Position numbers and translations under genes: made by a program
In this document: piece after piece, positions 42,265-52,307 of the stretch
Position numbering within the stretch: position 1 is the first letter of the stretch
Layout of the letters: each line of letters begins with the position of its first letter
Assembly (NCBI RefSeq): GCF_001598915.1
Contig: NZ_BDAP01000007.1
Coordinates: forward strand, 179,443-243,442
DNA length: 64,000 bases
Direction: 5' to 3'
From: Williamsia muralis NBRC 105860
Lineage (GTDB): Bacteria > Actinomycetota > Actinomycetes > Mycobacteriales > Mycobacteriaceae
Notes under the pieces: model-generated
The model's input: only the letters and a program-made list of their open reading frames with translations
What the model was told of the DNA's origin: nothing
Database searches by the model: none

Positions 42265-43047
42265 ATGACGGTGGTGCCTTCGCGACGGCGACGACCCCGA
42301 ATCGGGGTGCGGTCGACTGCCGGACGGACAATGGCTGTCACGGCCATCGCCTCGGCGATGTTCCTGACCGCGGGCTGCCTCGATCTGCCGTCGAAATCGA
42401 AGGTCGCCATCCCGGAGGGCATCCCTCCCAATCCGGGTGCGCCCGTTCCCTACATCGACATCAACACCCCCGGACGCACGGCAGAACTGCTGCGCGACTG
42501 GGCGACTCCCATCTCTGAACAGACCCGGATCCCGTTGGTGGCACTGGAGGCGTACGGCAATGCCGCGGAGATCCAGCGCCAGCAACACCCCGAGTGCGGC
42601 ATCACCTGGACCACTCTCGCCGGGATCGCCGGGGTCGAGAGCAAACACGGGCGCTACCGCGGAGCCGACATCGCCGCGAACGGGGACGTGTCCCCGGAGA
42701 TCCGTGGTGTGCCGCTCGACGGGACGCAGGGCAACGCCACCATCAACGACACCGACGGCGGCGTGCTCGACGGCGACGACCAGCTGGACCGCGCGATGGG
42801 ACCTTTCCAGTTCATCCCCACCACGTGGGAACGCTTCGGGGTCGACGCCAACGGTGACGGGCGTGCCGACATGGACAACATCGACGACGCAGCGCTGTCT
42901 GCGGCGCGCTACCTCTGCGTGTCCGGCGGCGACATGACCACGCCCGAGGGTTGGGAGAACGCGGTCAAGGTCTACAACAACTCGATGCAGTACGTACTGG
43001 ATGTCCGCGACCACGCCAACGCCTATTCGGTCAACGTCGCCTACTGA
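42265..43047 (+). CDS. Lytic murein transglycosylase (LpqU-like, MltB family)
   Basis: A 260-residue exported peptidoglycan lytic transglycosylase. A basic n-region and hydrophobic core end at the lipobox LTAGC, so it is probably a lipoprotein. The MltB-type domain has the catalytic Glu in GIAGVESKHGRYRGA and continues with DRAMGPFQFIPTTWERFG and NIDDAALSAARYLC. The ATG at 42265 is chosen because GGAAG lies 5 bases upstream; a GTG at 42229 is an alternative. It sits before eno, the position of lpqU (Rv1022) in M. tuberculosis. Confidence 0.88.
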   Translation: MTVVPSRRRRPRIGVRSTAGRTMAVTAIASAMFLTAGCLDLPSKSKVAIPEGIPPNPGAPVPYIDINTPGRTAELLRDWATPISEQTRIPLVALEAYGNAAEIQRQQHPECGITWTTLAGIAGVESKHGRYRGADIAANGDVSPEIRGVPLDGTQGNATINDTDGGVLDGDDQLDRAMGPFQFIPTTWERFGVDANGDGRADMDNIDDAALSAARYLCVSGGDMTTPEGWENAVKVYNNSMQYVLDVRDHANAYSVNVAY

Positions 43048-43066
43048 TTCCCCGCCGTCTCGATTT

Positions 43067-43112
43067 CCAACCCTCCCGGTCGGTGAGTCAAGTCGGTATG
43101 GCGAGGGGTTGG
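43067..43112 (+). terminator. Hairpin between the transglycosylase gene and eno
   Basis: Arms CCAACCCTC (43067-43075) and GAGGGGTTGG (43103-43112) pair with one bulged G, 20 bases after the transglycosylase stop. It has no T-run and overlaps the region where an eno promoter would lie, so it could be a terminator or a leader structure. Confidence 0.35.
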
Positions 43113-43164
43113 GCACTAGTCTTTGTAGCGATACTCGCCGCACCCGCGATGGTGCGTGCGCTGA

Positions 43165-44481
<1,317 letters not shown>

Positions 44482-44513
44482 GGCTGATCGGTACCAAACG
44501 GGTTGATGGATCG

Positions 44514-45101
44514 ATGATGATGGCCGAGAGACGAAACCGGAGGCGGGGCGGCTCCGATGCACCCCGCGGGAACCGGAGACGGACCTCGGCCGACGTGAAC
44601 CACGGGCCGTCGCGCTCCGGGTCACGAGCTGCGCCCAGTCCTGGGCCCGCCCGTTCCCGGAGCGCAAATCGGCAATCCGCGGCATCGTCGACGACGTTCC
44701 CCCGTACCGCGTCGGCACTCTCGTCGCGGTGGGAGAACATCAACCCGAAGCGGGCAGTGGTACTGGCGGCGGTCCTGAGTCTTCTGGCGCTGACCTTGGC
44801 CGTGCCCATGCGGACGTATTTCTCGCAGCAGACCGAGTTCGACGAACTCCGCGCCAGCAACGCTCAGCTGCAGGTGCAGGTGCAGGAGTACGAAGAGAAG
44901 GTGGCCGAGCAGAACGACCCGGCCTACATCGAAGCGCAAGCCCGCGAGCGTTTGCAGTTCGTGATGCCGGGGGAGAAGCCGCTGCTGATGCAGTACCCGG
45001 TTCCTCCGGAGAAGACAGACGAAGAACGTGAAGCCGAGAGGGTGGCGGCCAACCCTTGGTACACGAGCCTGTACAACTCGATCTCGGGTGCCGAAAATTG
45101 A
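44514..45101 (+). CDS. Septum formation initiator family protein (DivIC/FtsB-like)
   Basis: A 195-residue single-pass membrane protein of the divisome. A long basic, serine-rich cytoplasmic N-terminus (about 1-75) precedes one transmembrane helix (VVLAAVLSLLALTLAV) and an extracellular coiled coil QQTEFDELRASNAQLQVQVQEY. Then comes DPAYIEAQARERLQFVMPGE, the DivIC/FtsB signature. Three consecutive ATG codons make the exact start ambiguous. Its stop shares one base with the next start (TGATG). Confidence 0.9.
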   Translation: MMMAERRNRRRGGSDAPRGNRRRTSADVNHGPSRSGSRAAPSPGPARSRSANRQSAASSTTFPRTASALSSRWENINPKRAVVLAAVLSLLALTLAVPMRTYFSQQTEFDELRASNAQLQVQVQEYEEKVAEQNDPAYIEAQARERLQFVMPGEKPLLMQYPVPPEKTDEEREAERVAANPWYTSLYNSISGAEN

Positions 45102-45652
45102 TGGCCGAGTCCGAACAGGGGCCAGAAGCGGATTCGGCTGTCTCGCAAGAAGATCTGGACGCCGTTGCCGAGCAGCTCGGCCGGGTGCCGCGCGGGGTGC
45201 TGGAGATCAGCTACCGCACCCCCGACGGCCGGCCCGCCGTGGTCAAGACGGCGCCGCGACTGCCCGACGGCACGCCGTTCCCCACGCTGTACTACCTCAC
45301 CGACCCGCGGCTCACAGCCGAGGCCAGCCGTCAGGAGTCGGCCGGGGTGATGCGTGACATGACCACGCGTCTCGCCGAGGATCCGGAGTTGGCCGAGCAC
45401 TACCGGCGAGCGCACGAGTCCTATCTCGCCGAGCGTGATGCCATCGAACCGCTCGGCACAGACTTCACCGGCGGCGGGATGCCGCAGCGCGTCAAATGCC
45501 TGCACGTCCTCATCGCGCACTCGCTCGCGAAGGGTCCGGGGGTGAACCCTCTCGGCGACGAGGCGGTCTTCCTTGCCGCAGACGCCGGCCTGCGAGGCAC
45601 CGCAGTACCGGCGGATTGGCCGCAGACGCCGGCAGGGGACACCTCGGAATGA
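45101..45652 (+). CDS. DUF501 domain protein
   Basis: A 183-residue soluble protein of unknown function, conserved in Actinobacteria (Rv1025 family). The DUF501 core runs from QLGRVPRGVLEISYRTPDG to KCLHVLIAHSLAKGPGVNPLGDEAV, with a Cys and a His in the KCLHVLIAHSL helix. The ATG overlaps the DivIC stop and its own stop overlaps ppx (ATGA). Constant linkage to DivIC and exopolyphosphatase is known, but no activity is assigned. Confidence 0.9.
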   Translation: MAESEQGPEADSAVSQEDLDAVAEQLGRVPRGVLEISYRTPDGRPAVVKTAPRLPDGTPFPTLYYLTDPRLTAEASRQESAGVMRDMTTRLAEDPELAEHYRRAHESYLAERDAIEPLGTDFTGGGMPQRVKCLHVLIAHSLAKGPGVNPLGDEAVFLAADAGLRGTAVPADWPQTPAGDTSE

Positions 45653-46602
45653 CCCAGGTTGTCGCCGCGGTCGACTGCGGCACCAATTCCATCCGCCTGC
45701 TGGTGGCGCGCGGCGGCGATGGCGGTCTCGTGGACCTCTACCGCGAGATGCGTGTTGTCCGTCTGGGCCAAGGGGTCGACGCGACGGGCGCATTCGCCGC
45801 CGAAGCCATCGAGCGCACGCGGCAGGCTCTGGCCGAGTACGTGGATGTGATGAAGGCGCATGGCGTGAGCGCTGTTCGGATGGTCGCCACCTCGGCCACG
45901 CGTGACGCGGCGAACCGGGATGACTTCTTCGCGATGACCCGGGAACTGCTCGGCGAGGTGGTTCCGGGCGGTGTGGCCGAGGTGATCACGGGCGACGAGG
46001 AAGCCCGATTGTCGTTCGCAGGGGCTGTGGGCGATCTCGATCCGTCGCAGGGTCCATTTGTTGTCGTCGACCTCGGTGGCGGTTCCACCGAGGTGGTCGT
46101 CGGCGACGAGCAGGGAGTGCATGCCGCGTACTCGGCGAACGTCGGTTGCGTGCGGTTGACCGAACGGTGCCTGCACAGCGACCCGCCCACGAAATCCGAG
46201 ATCGACGAGGCCCAGAAGGTCATCAAAGAGCTTCTGGCAGAAGCGTTTACGCACGTATCGGTGGCCGGTGCGCGCACCTTCGTCGGTGTCGCGGGCACGA
46301 TGACCACCCTTGCCGCCCTGGCTTCGGGTTTGCCCGAGTACAACCCGGAGATCATTCATCTCTCCCGAGTGGGCTTCGACGACCTCGCCCGTGTCTGCTG
46401 GGATCTGGTCGGGATGCCGCGCGCCGAGCGGGCCGCTCTGGGGCCGATGCACGAGGGCCGGGTCGACGTCATCGGTGGCGGGTCACTGGTGACGCTGGAA
46501 CTGGCCCGGGTGATCGCCGAACAGAGCCCGATCCGGGAGATGGTCGTCTCCGAGCACGACATCCTCGACGGAATCGCGCTGTCGCTCCTCGCTAAGAGCT
46601 GA
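45649..46602 (+). CDS. Ppx/GppA phosphatase family exopolyphosphatase
   Basis: A 317-residue actin-like ATPase-fold phosphatase that degrades polyphosphate or converts pppGpp to ppGpp. Phosphate-binding loops are VDCGTNSIRLLV and VDLGGGSTEVVVG, with catalytic Glu in TGDEEARLSFAG. Length matches the short N-terminal-only forms such as Rv1026. The ATG at 45649 overlaps the DUF501 stop. The last 11 bp overlap the convergent DUF4395 gene. Confidence 0.93.
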   Translation: MTQVVAAVDCGTNSIRLLVARGGDGGLVDLYREMRVVRLGQGVDATGAFAAEAIERTRQALAEYVDVMKAHGVSAVRMVATSATRDAANRDDFFAMTRELLGEVVPGGVAEVITGDEEARLSFAGAVGDLDPSQGPFVVVDLGGGSTEVVVGDEQGVHAAYSANVGCVRLTERCLHSDPPTKSEIDEAQKVIKELLAEAFTHVSVAGARTFVGVAGTMTTLAALASGLPEYNPEIIHLSRVGFDDLARVCWDLVGMPRAERAALGPMHEGRVDVIGGGSLVTLELARVIAEQSPIREMVVSEHDILDGIALSLLAKS

Positions 46603-47086
46603 CCTGTTCACCGGCGGGTCGCCGGAGCGAGATGTTGTTACACGCCTCGCAGACACTTTCGGGGATGACGCCGCGGCGTTGCAGGAAGCCGAAGATGGTG
46701 CAGCCGAGGCAGAATCCGAGCGCCGATTCGAGCAGGGCCGCGACGATGAGAATGCCGGTGACGATCTGCGCGGCAAGCCCGAGTCCGAGAAGCGACAGGA
46801 TCAACGCCGCGCCGCTGACGACAAGCCCGATGGTCTGGGCGAATCGTTTGGGTGGCCCGGGGACCAGCTTTGTCCTCTTGATCAGATACGGCACGATCAC
46901 TCGCACGGACAATTGACCGAACGGCGACAGAGTCGGGCCGGACGCGACACGTAGGGCGAACCCGATCGCCAACAGCGCGTAGACCACGGGGCTGTTCACC
47001 GCGACGGCGACGACGGCCAGGATCACGACCAGCCCGGCGGTGGATCGGGCAGCGTAGTCATTGACCGGATTGGGGAAAGTCAGCAC
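46592..47086 (-). CDS. DUF4395 membrane protein
   Basis: A 164-residue small integral membrane protein of unknown function with about four hydrophobic segments. FGQLSVRVIVPYLIKRTKL and ALGFCLGCTIFGFLQRRGVIP (shown in parts: FCLGCTIFG) match the DUF4395 family; the CLGC pair is conserved and may be redox active. Such genes often lie next to thioredoxin-like or sulfurtransferase genes, but not here. Convergent with ppx. Confidence 0.85.
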   Translation of the reverse strand: MLTFPNPVNDYAARSTAGLVVILAVVAVAVNSPVVYALLAIGFALRVASGPTLSPFGQLSVRVIVPYLIKRTKLVPGPPKRFAQTIGLVVSGAALILSLLGLGLAAQIVTGILIVAALLESALGFCLGCTIFGFLQRRGVIPESVCEACNNISLRRPAGEQVSS

Positions 47087-47205
47087 AGAGAACAGGCTAC
47101 GGACCCATCACCCGATCGCCCACCATTGGACTCACCCTGCCCGAAACCCGGAATTGGTGGGTTTCGGTGAGCGTGAACTGGTCAAACGCTCGCCCGAACC
47201 CACCA

Positions 47206-48675
47206 TCATCGGGCTTCGGCGGCGAGCCGGGCTTCCTCGAGCTCAGCGATACGCTCCTGCTCTTCGGCATGCTTGCGCACCGCACCCAGCCCGGGCAGCA
47301 GAAAACTCGCCGCGGCACACAATGCATAGCCGCAGATGGGGACCCAGGCAGCAATCGACAACGCGTGCAACAACTCTGGCTGTGAGTAGCGTCCAGCCTC
47401 CCCGAAGAACAGCACACCGGTGACGGCGACGCCGACTGCGCCACCGATCTGCGCGAACGTGTTGAGAGTGCCGGACGCCGCTCCCGAGTCCTCCACGTCG
47501 ACAGTCGACAGCGCGATGTCGAGCAGGGGAACCAGCATGATGGTCAGGCCCAGCCCGGCCAGACCCATCGGGATCACGGTGTCCCAGCTCGAGAAGCCCT
47601 CGTCCGCGGACCGGATCGTGGCGATGGTCCAGGCGGTTCCCGAGCTCATCATCAGCCCCCCGATCAGCGGAAGGTTCCGGCCGAGACGGGTGGTCAGTGC
47701 GGCTGCGACACCGGCGGCCAACACCGCCCCGATGCTGAAGGGCAGTGTCATCGCGCCTGCCGCGATGGCCTCGAATCCGAGACCCACCTGCACGTAGAGG
47801 GCGAGGATCAGGAAGAACGAGGTGATCGACCCCTGGAAGAGGAACTGGATGGCCGATCCGCCCACGAACCCGCGGTTACCGAACAGGCGCAGGGGGATCA
47901 GCGCGTCGGTGATCGTCCGCCGCTTCTGCTGGAAGACGAACGCGGTCAGCACCACAGGCGACAACGCCATCAGAACGAATGACCAGGCGGGCCAACCGAG
48001 CTGGCGGCCCTCGACGAGCGGGTAGACGAGCAGCAGCACGCCGCCCACCGCCAGCACCACACCGACGATGTCGAGGTCGCGGACTTCCTCGGATTTGGTG
48101 TTGGGGACCAGGAAGTACCCGGCGATCGCGATGACGATGCCGATCGGCAGGTTGATGAAGAAGATGGAGCGCCACTCGCCGCCGATGGGGTTGTTGGTGA
48201 CCAGCCAGCCGCCGAGGACCGGCCCGATCACCGCTGCCATGGCCGTGATGGTTCCCAGGATGGCGAAGATCGGTGCCCGCTCTTTGGGGCGGTACAGCGC
48301 CTGCACGCTGGCAAGCACCTGAGGAACCATCAATCCGGCGAAGAATCCCTGCAGTACACGCGAGGCGACCAGGATGCTGCCGGTCTGGGCGGTGGAGGCC
48401 AGGACAGACGCGAGGGTGAATCCGATGATTCCGATGAGGAAGATCCGTTGGCGGCCGTAGCGGTCGCCGAGCCGGCCGGCGGTGATCAGAACGCCCGCGA
48501 ACGCCAGGACGTACCCGCCGACGAGCCACTCGATCTGTGCCGGGCTGGCCCCGAGATCGTCCCGGATGGACGGAATGGCGACATTGACGATCGTGACGTC
48601 CATCAGATCCATGAACATCGCGAACGTCAATATCGCCATCGCGAGATTGCGGCGTTTATACGTCGGGTTTGTCAT
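47206..48675 (-). CDS. MFS transporter, DHA2 (EmrB/QacA) family drug efflux
   Basis: A 489-residue 14-helix major-facilitator exporter. The N-terminus has FMDLMDVTIVNVAIPSIRDD (motif D1) and the loop GRLGDRYGRQRIFLIG (motif A); VLGGWLVTNNPIGGEWRSIF is the motif C and following loop. The C-terminal tail is charged. Exports hydrophobic drugs or metabolites by proton antiport. It overlaps by 20 bp with the small upstream gene, so the two are one transcript. No adjacent regulator. Confidence 0.9.
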   Translation of the reverse strand: MTNPTYKRRNLAMAILTFAMFMDLMDVTIVNVAIPSIRDDLGASPAQIEWLVGGYVLAFAGVLITAGRLGDRYGRQRIFLIGIIGFTLASVLASTAQTGSILVASRVLQGFFAGLMVPQVLASVQALYRPKERAPIFAILGTITAMAAVIGPVLGGWLVTNNPIGGEWRSIFFINLPIGIVIAIAGYFLVPNTKSEEVRDLDIVGVVLAVGGVLLLVYPLVEGRQLGWPAWSFVLMALSPVVLTAFVFQQKRRTITDALIPLRLFGNRGFVGGSAIQFLFQGSITSFFLILALYVQVGLGFEAIAAGAMTLPFSIGAVLAAGVAAALTTRLGRNLPLIGGLMMSSGTAWTIATIRSADEGFSSWDTVIPMGLAGLGLTIMLVPLLDIALSTVDVEDSGAASGTLNTFAQIGGAVGVAVTGVLFFGEAGRYSQPELLHALSIAAWVPICGYALCAAASFLLPGLGAVRKHAEEQERIAELEEARLAAEAR

Positions 48676-48853
48676 CCCGAGCTTTCTTCGCCGCTTCCCG
48701 CATCTCGATACCGTCGGAGATCAGGTCGCCGATCTCCCGTGTCACATCGATGACCGCCCCGGTGATGATCGAGGCGATCCGTCCCACCCGGTGGGCGGTC
48801 GACTCGATCATCTCCTGGGCTGTGTCTTTGTTTCGCTCGAATCGCGAGACCAT
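48656..48853 (-). CDS. Small conserved actinobacterial protein
   Basis: A 65-residue protein with no recognised domain. It has a basic N-terminus, a mid-section HRVGRIASIITGAVIDVTRE that could form an amphipathic helix, and a charged C-terminus EMREAAKKARDDK. The start has GGAAGGG 5 bases upstream and the 3' end overlaps the efflux gene by 20 bp, both favouring a real gene. Similar small proteins are recalled in mycobacteria and Rhodococcus, without known function. Confidence 0.65.
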   Translation of the reverse strand: MVSRFERNKDTAQEMIESTAHRVGRIASIITGAVIDVTREIGDLISDGIEMREAAKKARDDKPDV

Positions 48854-48904
48854 GGGACCCTTCCGTGTCTGCGCTGACAGCGGCCCAGCCCCTGGTGACG
48901 GGTG

Positions 48905-50020
48905 CTAAGCGGCGACTTTGGACTCGACCTTAACACTGAACTGGGCGTCATCTGCCACCAGAAAATTCGGAAGGGACAGACGCGCGATCTTGCGCCAGGT
49001 CGAGCCGATCTGGTGGCTGAAACTGCCGGTGTTGTAAGGCAATCCGTATCGTTCGCACAGTTCCTTGACCTCGCCTGCGATCTGCGGGTACCGGTTGGCC
49101 GGGATGTCCGGGAACAGGTGGTGCTCGATCTGGTGCGACAGGTTGCCGCTCATGATGTGGAACAGGGGTGTGCCGGTGATGTTGGCCGACCCCAGCATCT
49201 GCCGCAGGTACCACTGGCCGCGGGTCTCGTTCTCGGTCTCTTCCTGGGTGAAAGTCTGTACGCCCGAAGGGAAGTGGCCGCAGAAGATGATCGAGAAGGT
49301 CCACAGGTTACGGATGAGGTTGGCGCTGACGTTGCCGACCAGTGTCGTGACGAAGAACGGTCCGGTGAGCGCCGGGTAGACCACGTAGTCCTTGAGGACC
49401 TGGCGGCGGGCTTTGCGCCACATCCCCTTGGCGAGACCCTTGATGTCGGTCCACATGCGCTTGCCCTGGACGATGTTCTCCACCTCGAGGTCGTGCAGCA
49501 TCACGCCCCACTCGAACAGCGCCATCAGCGCGCCGGCCCAGATCAGGTTGCCGAGGTAGTAGGGGTTCCAGCTCTGGTCGCGGTCCATGCGCAGGATGCC
49601 GTAGCCGATGTCGCGGTCCTGGCCGACGATGTTGGTGAAGGTGTGGTGCATGTAGTTGTGGCTGTGGCGCCACTGGTCGGCGGGACAGACTGTGTCCCAC
49701 TCGAACTCGCGCGAGTTCAGGCTCTGCTCGCGCATCCAGTCGTACTGACCGTGCATCACGTTGTGGCCGATCTCCATGTTGTCGAGGATCTTCGACACGC
49801 TCAGTGCCCCGACTCCGGCGAGCCAGGCCGGCGGGATGAACGGGAAGTACATGAGTGCGCGGCCGGCGACCTCGAGGGTGCGCTGAGCCTTGATGATCGA
49901 GTAGATGTATTCGCGGTCGGCTTCGCCGAGGTCGGCGACGACCCGTGCTTTGAGGGCGTCGAGCTCGCGACCGAGCTCGTCTACCTGATCGTCCGTGAGA
50001 ACCAGTTGAGTGCTTGTCAT
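48905..50020 (-). CDS. Membrane fatty acid desaturase (DesA3-like)
   Basis: A 371-residue acyl-CoA delta-9 desaturase-like di-iron membrane enzyme. The three histidine boxes are HNVMH (86-90), HSHNYMHH (119-126) and HQIEHH (296-301). Two hydrophobic regions surround them. It inserts a double bond in membrane acyl chains and needs electrons from the reductase encoded 41 bp upstream on the same strand. The pair matches Rv3229c-Rv3230c of M. tuberculosis. ATG start at 50020. Confidence 0.93.
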   Translation of the reverse strand: MTSTQLVLTDDQVDELGRELDALKARVVADLGEADREYIYSIIKAQRTLEVAGRALMYFPFIPPAWLAGVGALSVSKILDNMEIGHNVMHGQYDWMREQSLNSREFEWDTVCPADQWRHSHNYMHHTFTNIVGQDRDIGYGILRMDRDQSWNPYYLGNLIWAGALMALFEWGVMLHDLEVENIVQGKRMWTDIKGLAKGMWRKARRQVLKDYVVYPALTGPFFVTTLVGNVSANLIRNLWTFSIIFCGHFPSGVQTFTQEETENETRGQWYLRQMLGSANITGTPLFHIMSGNLSHQIEHHLFPDIPANRYPQIAGEVKELCERYGLPYNTGSFSHQIGSTWRKIARLSLPNFLVADDAQFSVKVESKVAA

Positions 50021-50061
50021 GAGGACTCCTGAAGGTGGTGGGTGGGCGTTGGCGGCGGGCG

Positions 50062-51156
50062 TCAGATGTCGATGACGCAGTCGCCGACCGGCGCGCTGAT
50101 GCAGAGCTGGATGTGCTTGTCGGTTTCGCTGTCGGTCTCACCGGTGAGGATGTTCTTTGTCAGCCCGGACTTCTTGACCGCACTGCAGGAGAAGCAGATC
50201 CCCATCCGGCAGCCGAACTCGGGTGACAGACCGGTGTTCTCTGCCTGCTCGAGAATCGACGAGCCGTCATTGTCGGTCTCCTTGCCGCTTCCGGCGAATT
50301 GCAGACGACCGTGCGCCGGAGCGCCGTCGTCGGCTGCCGGTGTCACCAATACGAACTGCTCGGTGTGCAGCCGTTCCTCGGCGCCATTGGCACCGAGGTG
50401 ATCGGTGACGGACTCGTGCAGTGCCGGAGGCCCGCAGAGGAACACCTCGGTGGATGCGAGATCCACATCGGAGAGGTGTTCGGCGCAGAAGTACGTGCGC
50501 GTCGAGCCTCCTGCCGACTGCTCGTCATCGGGTCGGGTGAAGTAAGTGGTGATCGTCCAGTCGGGGCGGGCAGTGGCGATCGAAGCCAGCGCGTCGGCGT
50601 AGGGGTGGTCCTGCGGACTGCGTGCATAGTGGACGAACGTGACGTTGCCCTGGTGCTTTTCGTCAACAAGTGTTCTCAACATTGAGAGCACGGGTGTAAT
50701 GCCGCTGCCGCCGCTGATGAACAGCATCGAATCCGGACGATCCGAGGGCATCGTGAACGTCCCGGTGGCCGGCTGGAGACCGAGGACCTGGCCGGCCTGC
50801 GCGTGGTCGCGCAGGTGCTTGGAGACGAAGCCGTCGTCGTGCGCAGTCAGGGTCAGCTCGATGACATCCTGGCGTTTCGCGCTGCTGGCGGGTGAGTAGC
50901 AACGGCTGTGCCGAACACCGTTGATCACGGTGCTGAGCTGCACGAATTGCCCCGGTTCAAAGCCCGTCCACTGACGGGTCGGCCTGAGGGTGAGGGTTAC
51001 CGATCGCGGTGAGCGGCGATCGACCCGTAGTACTTCGGCCCGAAGATCACTCCAGGTGATGCGAGGGTCGAACAGTTCGAGATAGCGGTCCACAGGGTGG
51101 GGCGTCAGGGCTACTTCGAGCACCGAGCCGAGAATTCCGGAGAGTGACTTCGGCAT
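50062..51156 (-). CDS. Ferredoxin-NADPH reductase-type electron donor of the desaturase
   Basis: A 364-residue electron transfer protein: an FAD-binding domain (about 35-135) with RCYSPASSA, an NAD(P) domain (about 140-250) with SGGSGITPVLSMLR, and a C-terminal plant-type 2Fe-2S domain with the cysteine cluster CRMGICFSC and QLCISAP. Rv3230c-like partner of the desaturase. The ATG at 51156 has GGAAGGAAG 6 bases upstream; the frame extends nine codons further to 51183, into a likely operator. First gene of the unit. Confidence 0.93.
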   Translation of the reverse strand: MPKSLSGILGSVLEVALTPHPVDRYLELFDPRITWSDLRAEVLRVDRRSPRSVTLTLRPTRQWTGFEPGQFVQLSTVINGVRHSRCYSPASSAKRQDVIELTLTAHDDGFVSKHLRDHAQAGQVLGLQPATGTFTMPSDRPDSMLFISGGSGITPVLSMLRTLVDEKHQGNVTFVHYARSPQDHPYADALASIATARPDWTITTYFTRPDDEQSAGGSTRTYFCAEHLSDVDLASTEVFLCGPPALHESVTDHLGANGAEERLHTEQFVLVTPAADDGAPAHGRLQFAGSGKETDNDGSSILEQAENTGLSPEFGCRMGICFSCSAVKKSGLTKNILTGETDSETDKHIQLCISAPVGDCVIDI

Positions 51157-51182
51157 CCGCACTTCCTTCCGTTCAGTGAACA

Positions 51183-51198
51183 ACTGTACACAAACAGT
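51183..51198. promoter_or_regulatory. Inverted repeat upstream of the desaturase operon
   Basis: ACTGT (51183-51187) and ACAGT (51194-51198) flank ACACAA in the 170-bp divergent gap. The site is 27 bp before the reductase start and would cover its promoter. Candidate binding site of the divergent TetR, by analogy with DesT-type control of desaturases. Confidence 0.45.
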
Positions 51199-51313
51199 GT
51201 CGCATCCCAGGGGTCGGCGAAGTCAAGGGTTTTAGGTGTAACCGCCATCACCTTCTGCAGGTTTTTTGCAGCCCGGGCCGGATGCGGTACCCGAATCGGC
51301 CGGTGCACGGACG

Positions 51314-51319
51314 TACACT
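51314..51319 (+). promoter_or_regulatory. Putative -10 element for a leaderless TetR transcript
   Basis: TACACT lies 7 bases before the GTG at 51327, so transcription would start at the start codon itself. No convincing -35 element is seen. Leaderless mRNAs are common in Mycobacteriales. Confidence 0.35.
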
Positions 51320-51326
51320 GACCTGC

Positions 51327-52244
51327 GTGTCGCGGAGTTCGAAACACCACAGTTCGAGTAGCCGAAGTGCTGCACGTCGTGACTCGGCCTCCACCGAACG
51401 AATTGCCGACGCGACGCGGACGCGTGCCGAACAAAAGAGCCGTACTCGACAGGCATTGCTTGATCAGACCCTGGAGTTGGTGGGAGAACGCAGCTTCTCC
51501 TCGATCAGCCTGCGTGAGGTCACCAAACGTGCGGGCATCGTTCCGACTGCGTTCTATCGTCACTTCGCGTCGATGGAAGAGGTCGGTGTCACGCTCGTCG
51601 AAGACGCCATGCGGACCTTGCGCAGGATGTTGCGAGAAGGACGTCGTGACCTCGCAGCACGAGCAGCGGTACCGACGGCGAAGGAGTCGCTGGCGGTGCT
51701 GGTCCGGCAGGCGCACGCCAACGAAGCACAGTTCCGGTTTCTGGTTCGCGAACAATACGGCGGTATCAGCGAGGTCCGCCGCGCCATCGACACCGAGCTC
51801 AAGTTGTTCTCGCGCGAGCTCGCCATCGATCTCTCGCGCATCCCGGAGCTGTCCGAGTGGCCCGCCGACGATCTCGAGCTCGCCGGCGACCTGATCGTGA
51901 CGGTGATGCTGCACGCGGTTGCCGAACTGGTCGAACTCGATCGCCGCAACACCCAAGAAGAGGCCGACCTCATCGAGCGGACCGAGAAGCAGATCGTGAT
52001 GATCTTCTTGGGGATGGGGAGTTGGCGGCCCGCGGAGACGGAGCGGAGCGGAGCTCGACCGTTGGAGGAGACGGAGCGGAGCGGAGCTCGACCGTTGGAG
52101 GAGACGGAGCGGAGCGGAGCTCGACCGTTGGAGGAGACGGAGCGGAGCGGAGCTCGACCGTTGGAGGAGACGGAGCGGAGCGGAGCTCGACCGTTGACGG
52201 AGACGGAGACGGAGACGGAGACAGAAGCGGAGCGGAGCGGGTAG
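51327..52244 (+). CDS. TetR regulator with a C-terminal 11-residue tandem repeat
   Basis: A 305-residue TetR regulator divergent from the desaturase operon. A serine/arginine-rich leader precedes the helix-turn-helix ISLREVTKRAGIVPTAFYRH (about residues 62-81), and the ligand domain spans to about residue 230. From residue 237 to 291 the same 11-residue unit (TERSGARPLEE, read from its second residue) occurs five times, followed by alternating ETET and ERSG. Normal members end near 200-230 residues. The body resembles DesT/FasR-type lipid regulators. GTG start at 51327. Likely represses the desaturase and reductase genes. Confidence 0.85.
   Translation: MSRSSKHHSSSSRSAARRDSASTERIADATRTRAEQKSRTRQALLDQTLELVGERSFSSISLREVTKRAGIVPTAFYRHFASMEEVGVTLVEDAMRTLRRMLREGRRDLAARAAVPTAKESLAVLVRQAHANEAQFRFLVREQYGGISEVRRAIDTELKLFSRELAIDLSRIPELSEWPADDLELAGDLIVTVMLHAVAELVELDRRNTQEEADLIERTEKQIVMIFLGMGSWRPAETERSGARPLEETERSGARPLEETERSGARPLEETERSGARPLEETERSGARPLTETETETETEAERSG
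52035..52224 (+). repeat. 33-bp tandem repeat, five units, plus AGACGG hexamers
   Basis: Five consecutive 33-base units start at 52035, 52068, 52101, 52134 and 52167; the first four are identical and the last differs by one base near its end. Each begins GAGACGGAGCGGAGCGGAGC. From 52200 a hexamer of the AGACGG type repeats about four times. The unit length is a multiple of three, so the TetR frame is kept. Signs of slippage: a minisatellite inside a coding region. Confidence 0.9.
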
Positions 52245-52307
52245 GTCGATCGGCTCACCTTTTGTTCGTTCCGCTTCATCCACGCGGATCCTCGATACTG
52301 TCAGCGC

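Noticed and set aside
52035..52224. Possible CRISPR array
   Set aside because: The units are directly adjacent with no spacers and lie in frame inside a gene; it is a tandem repeat.
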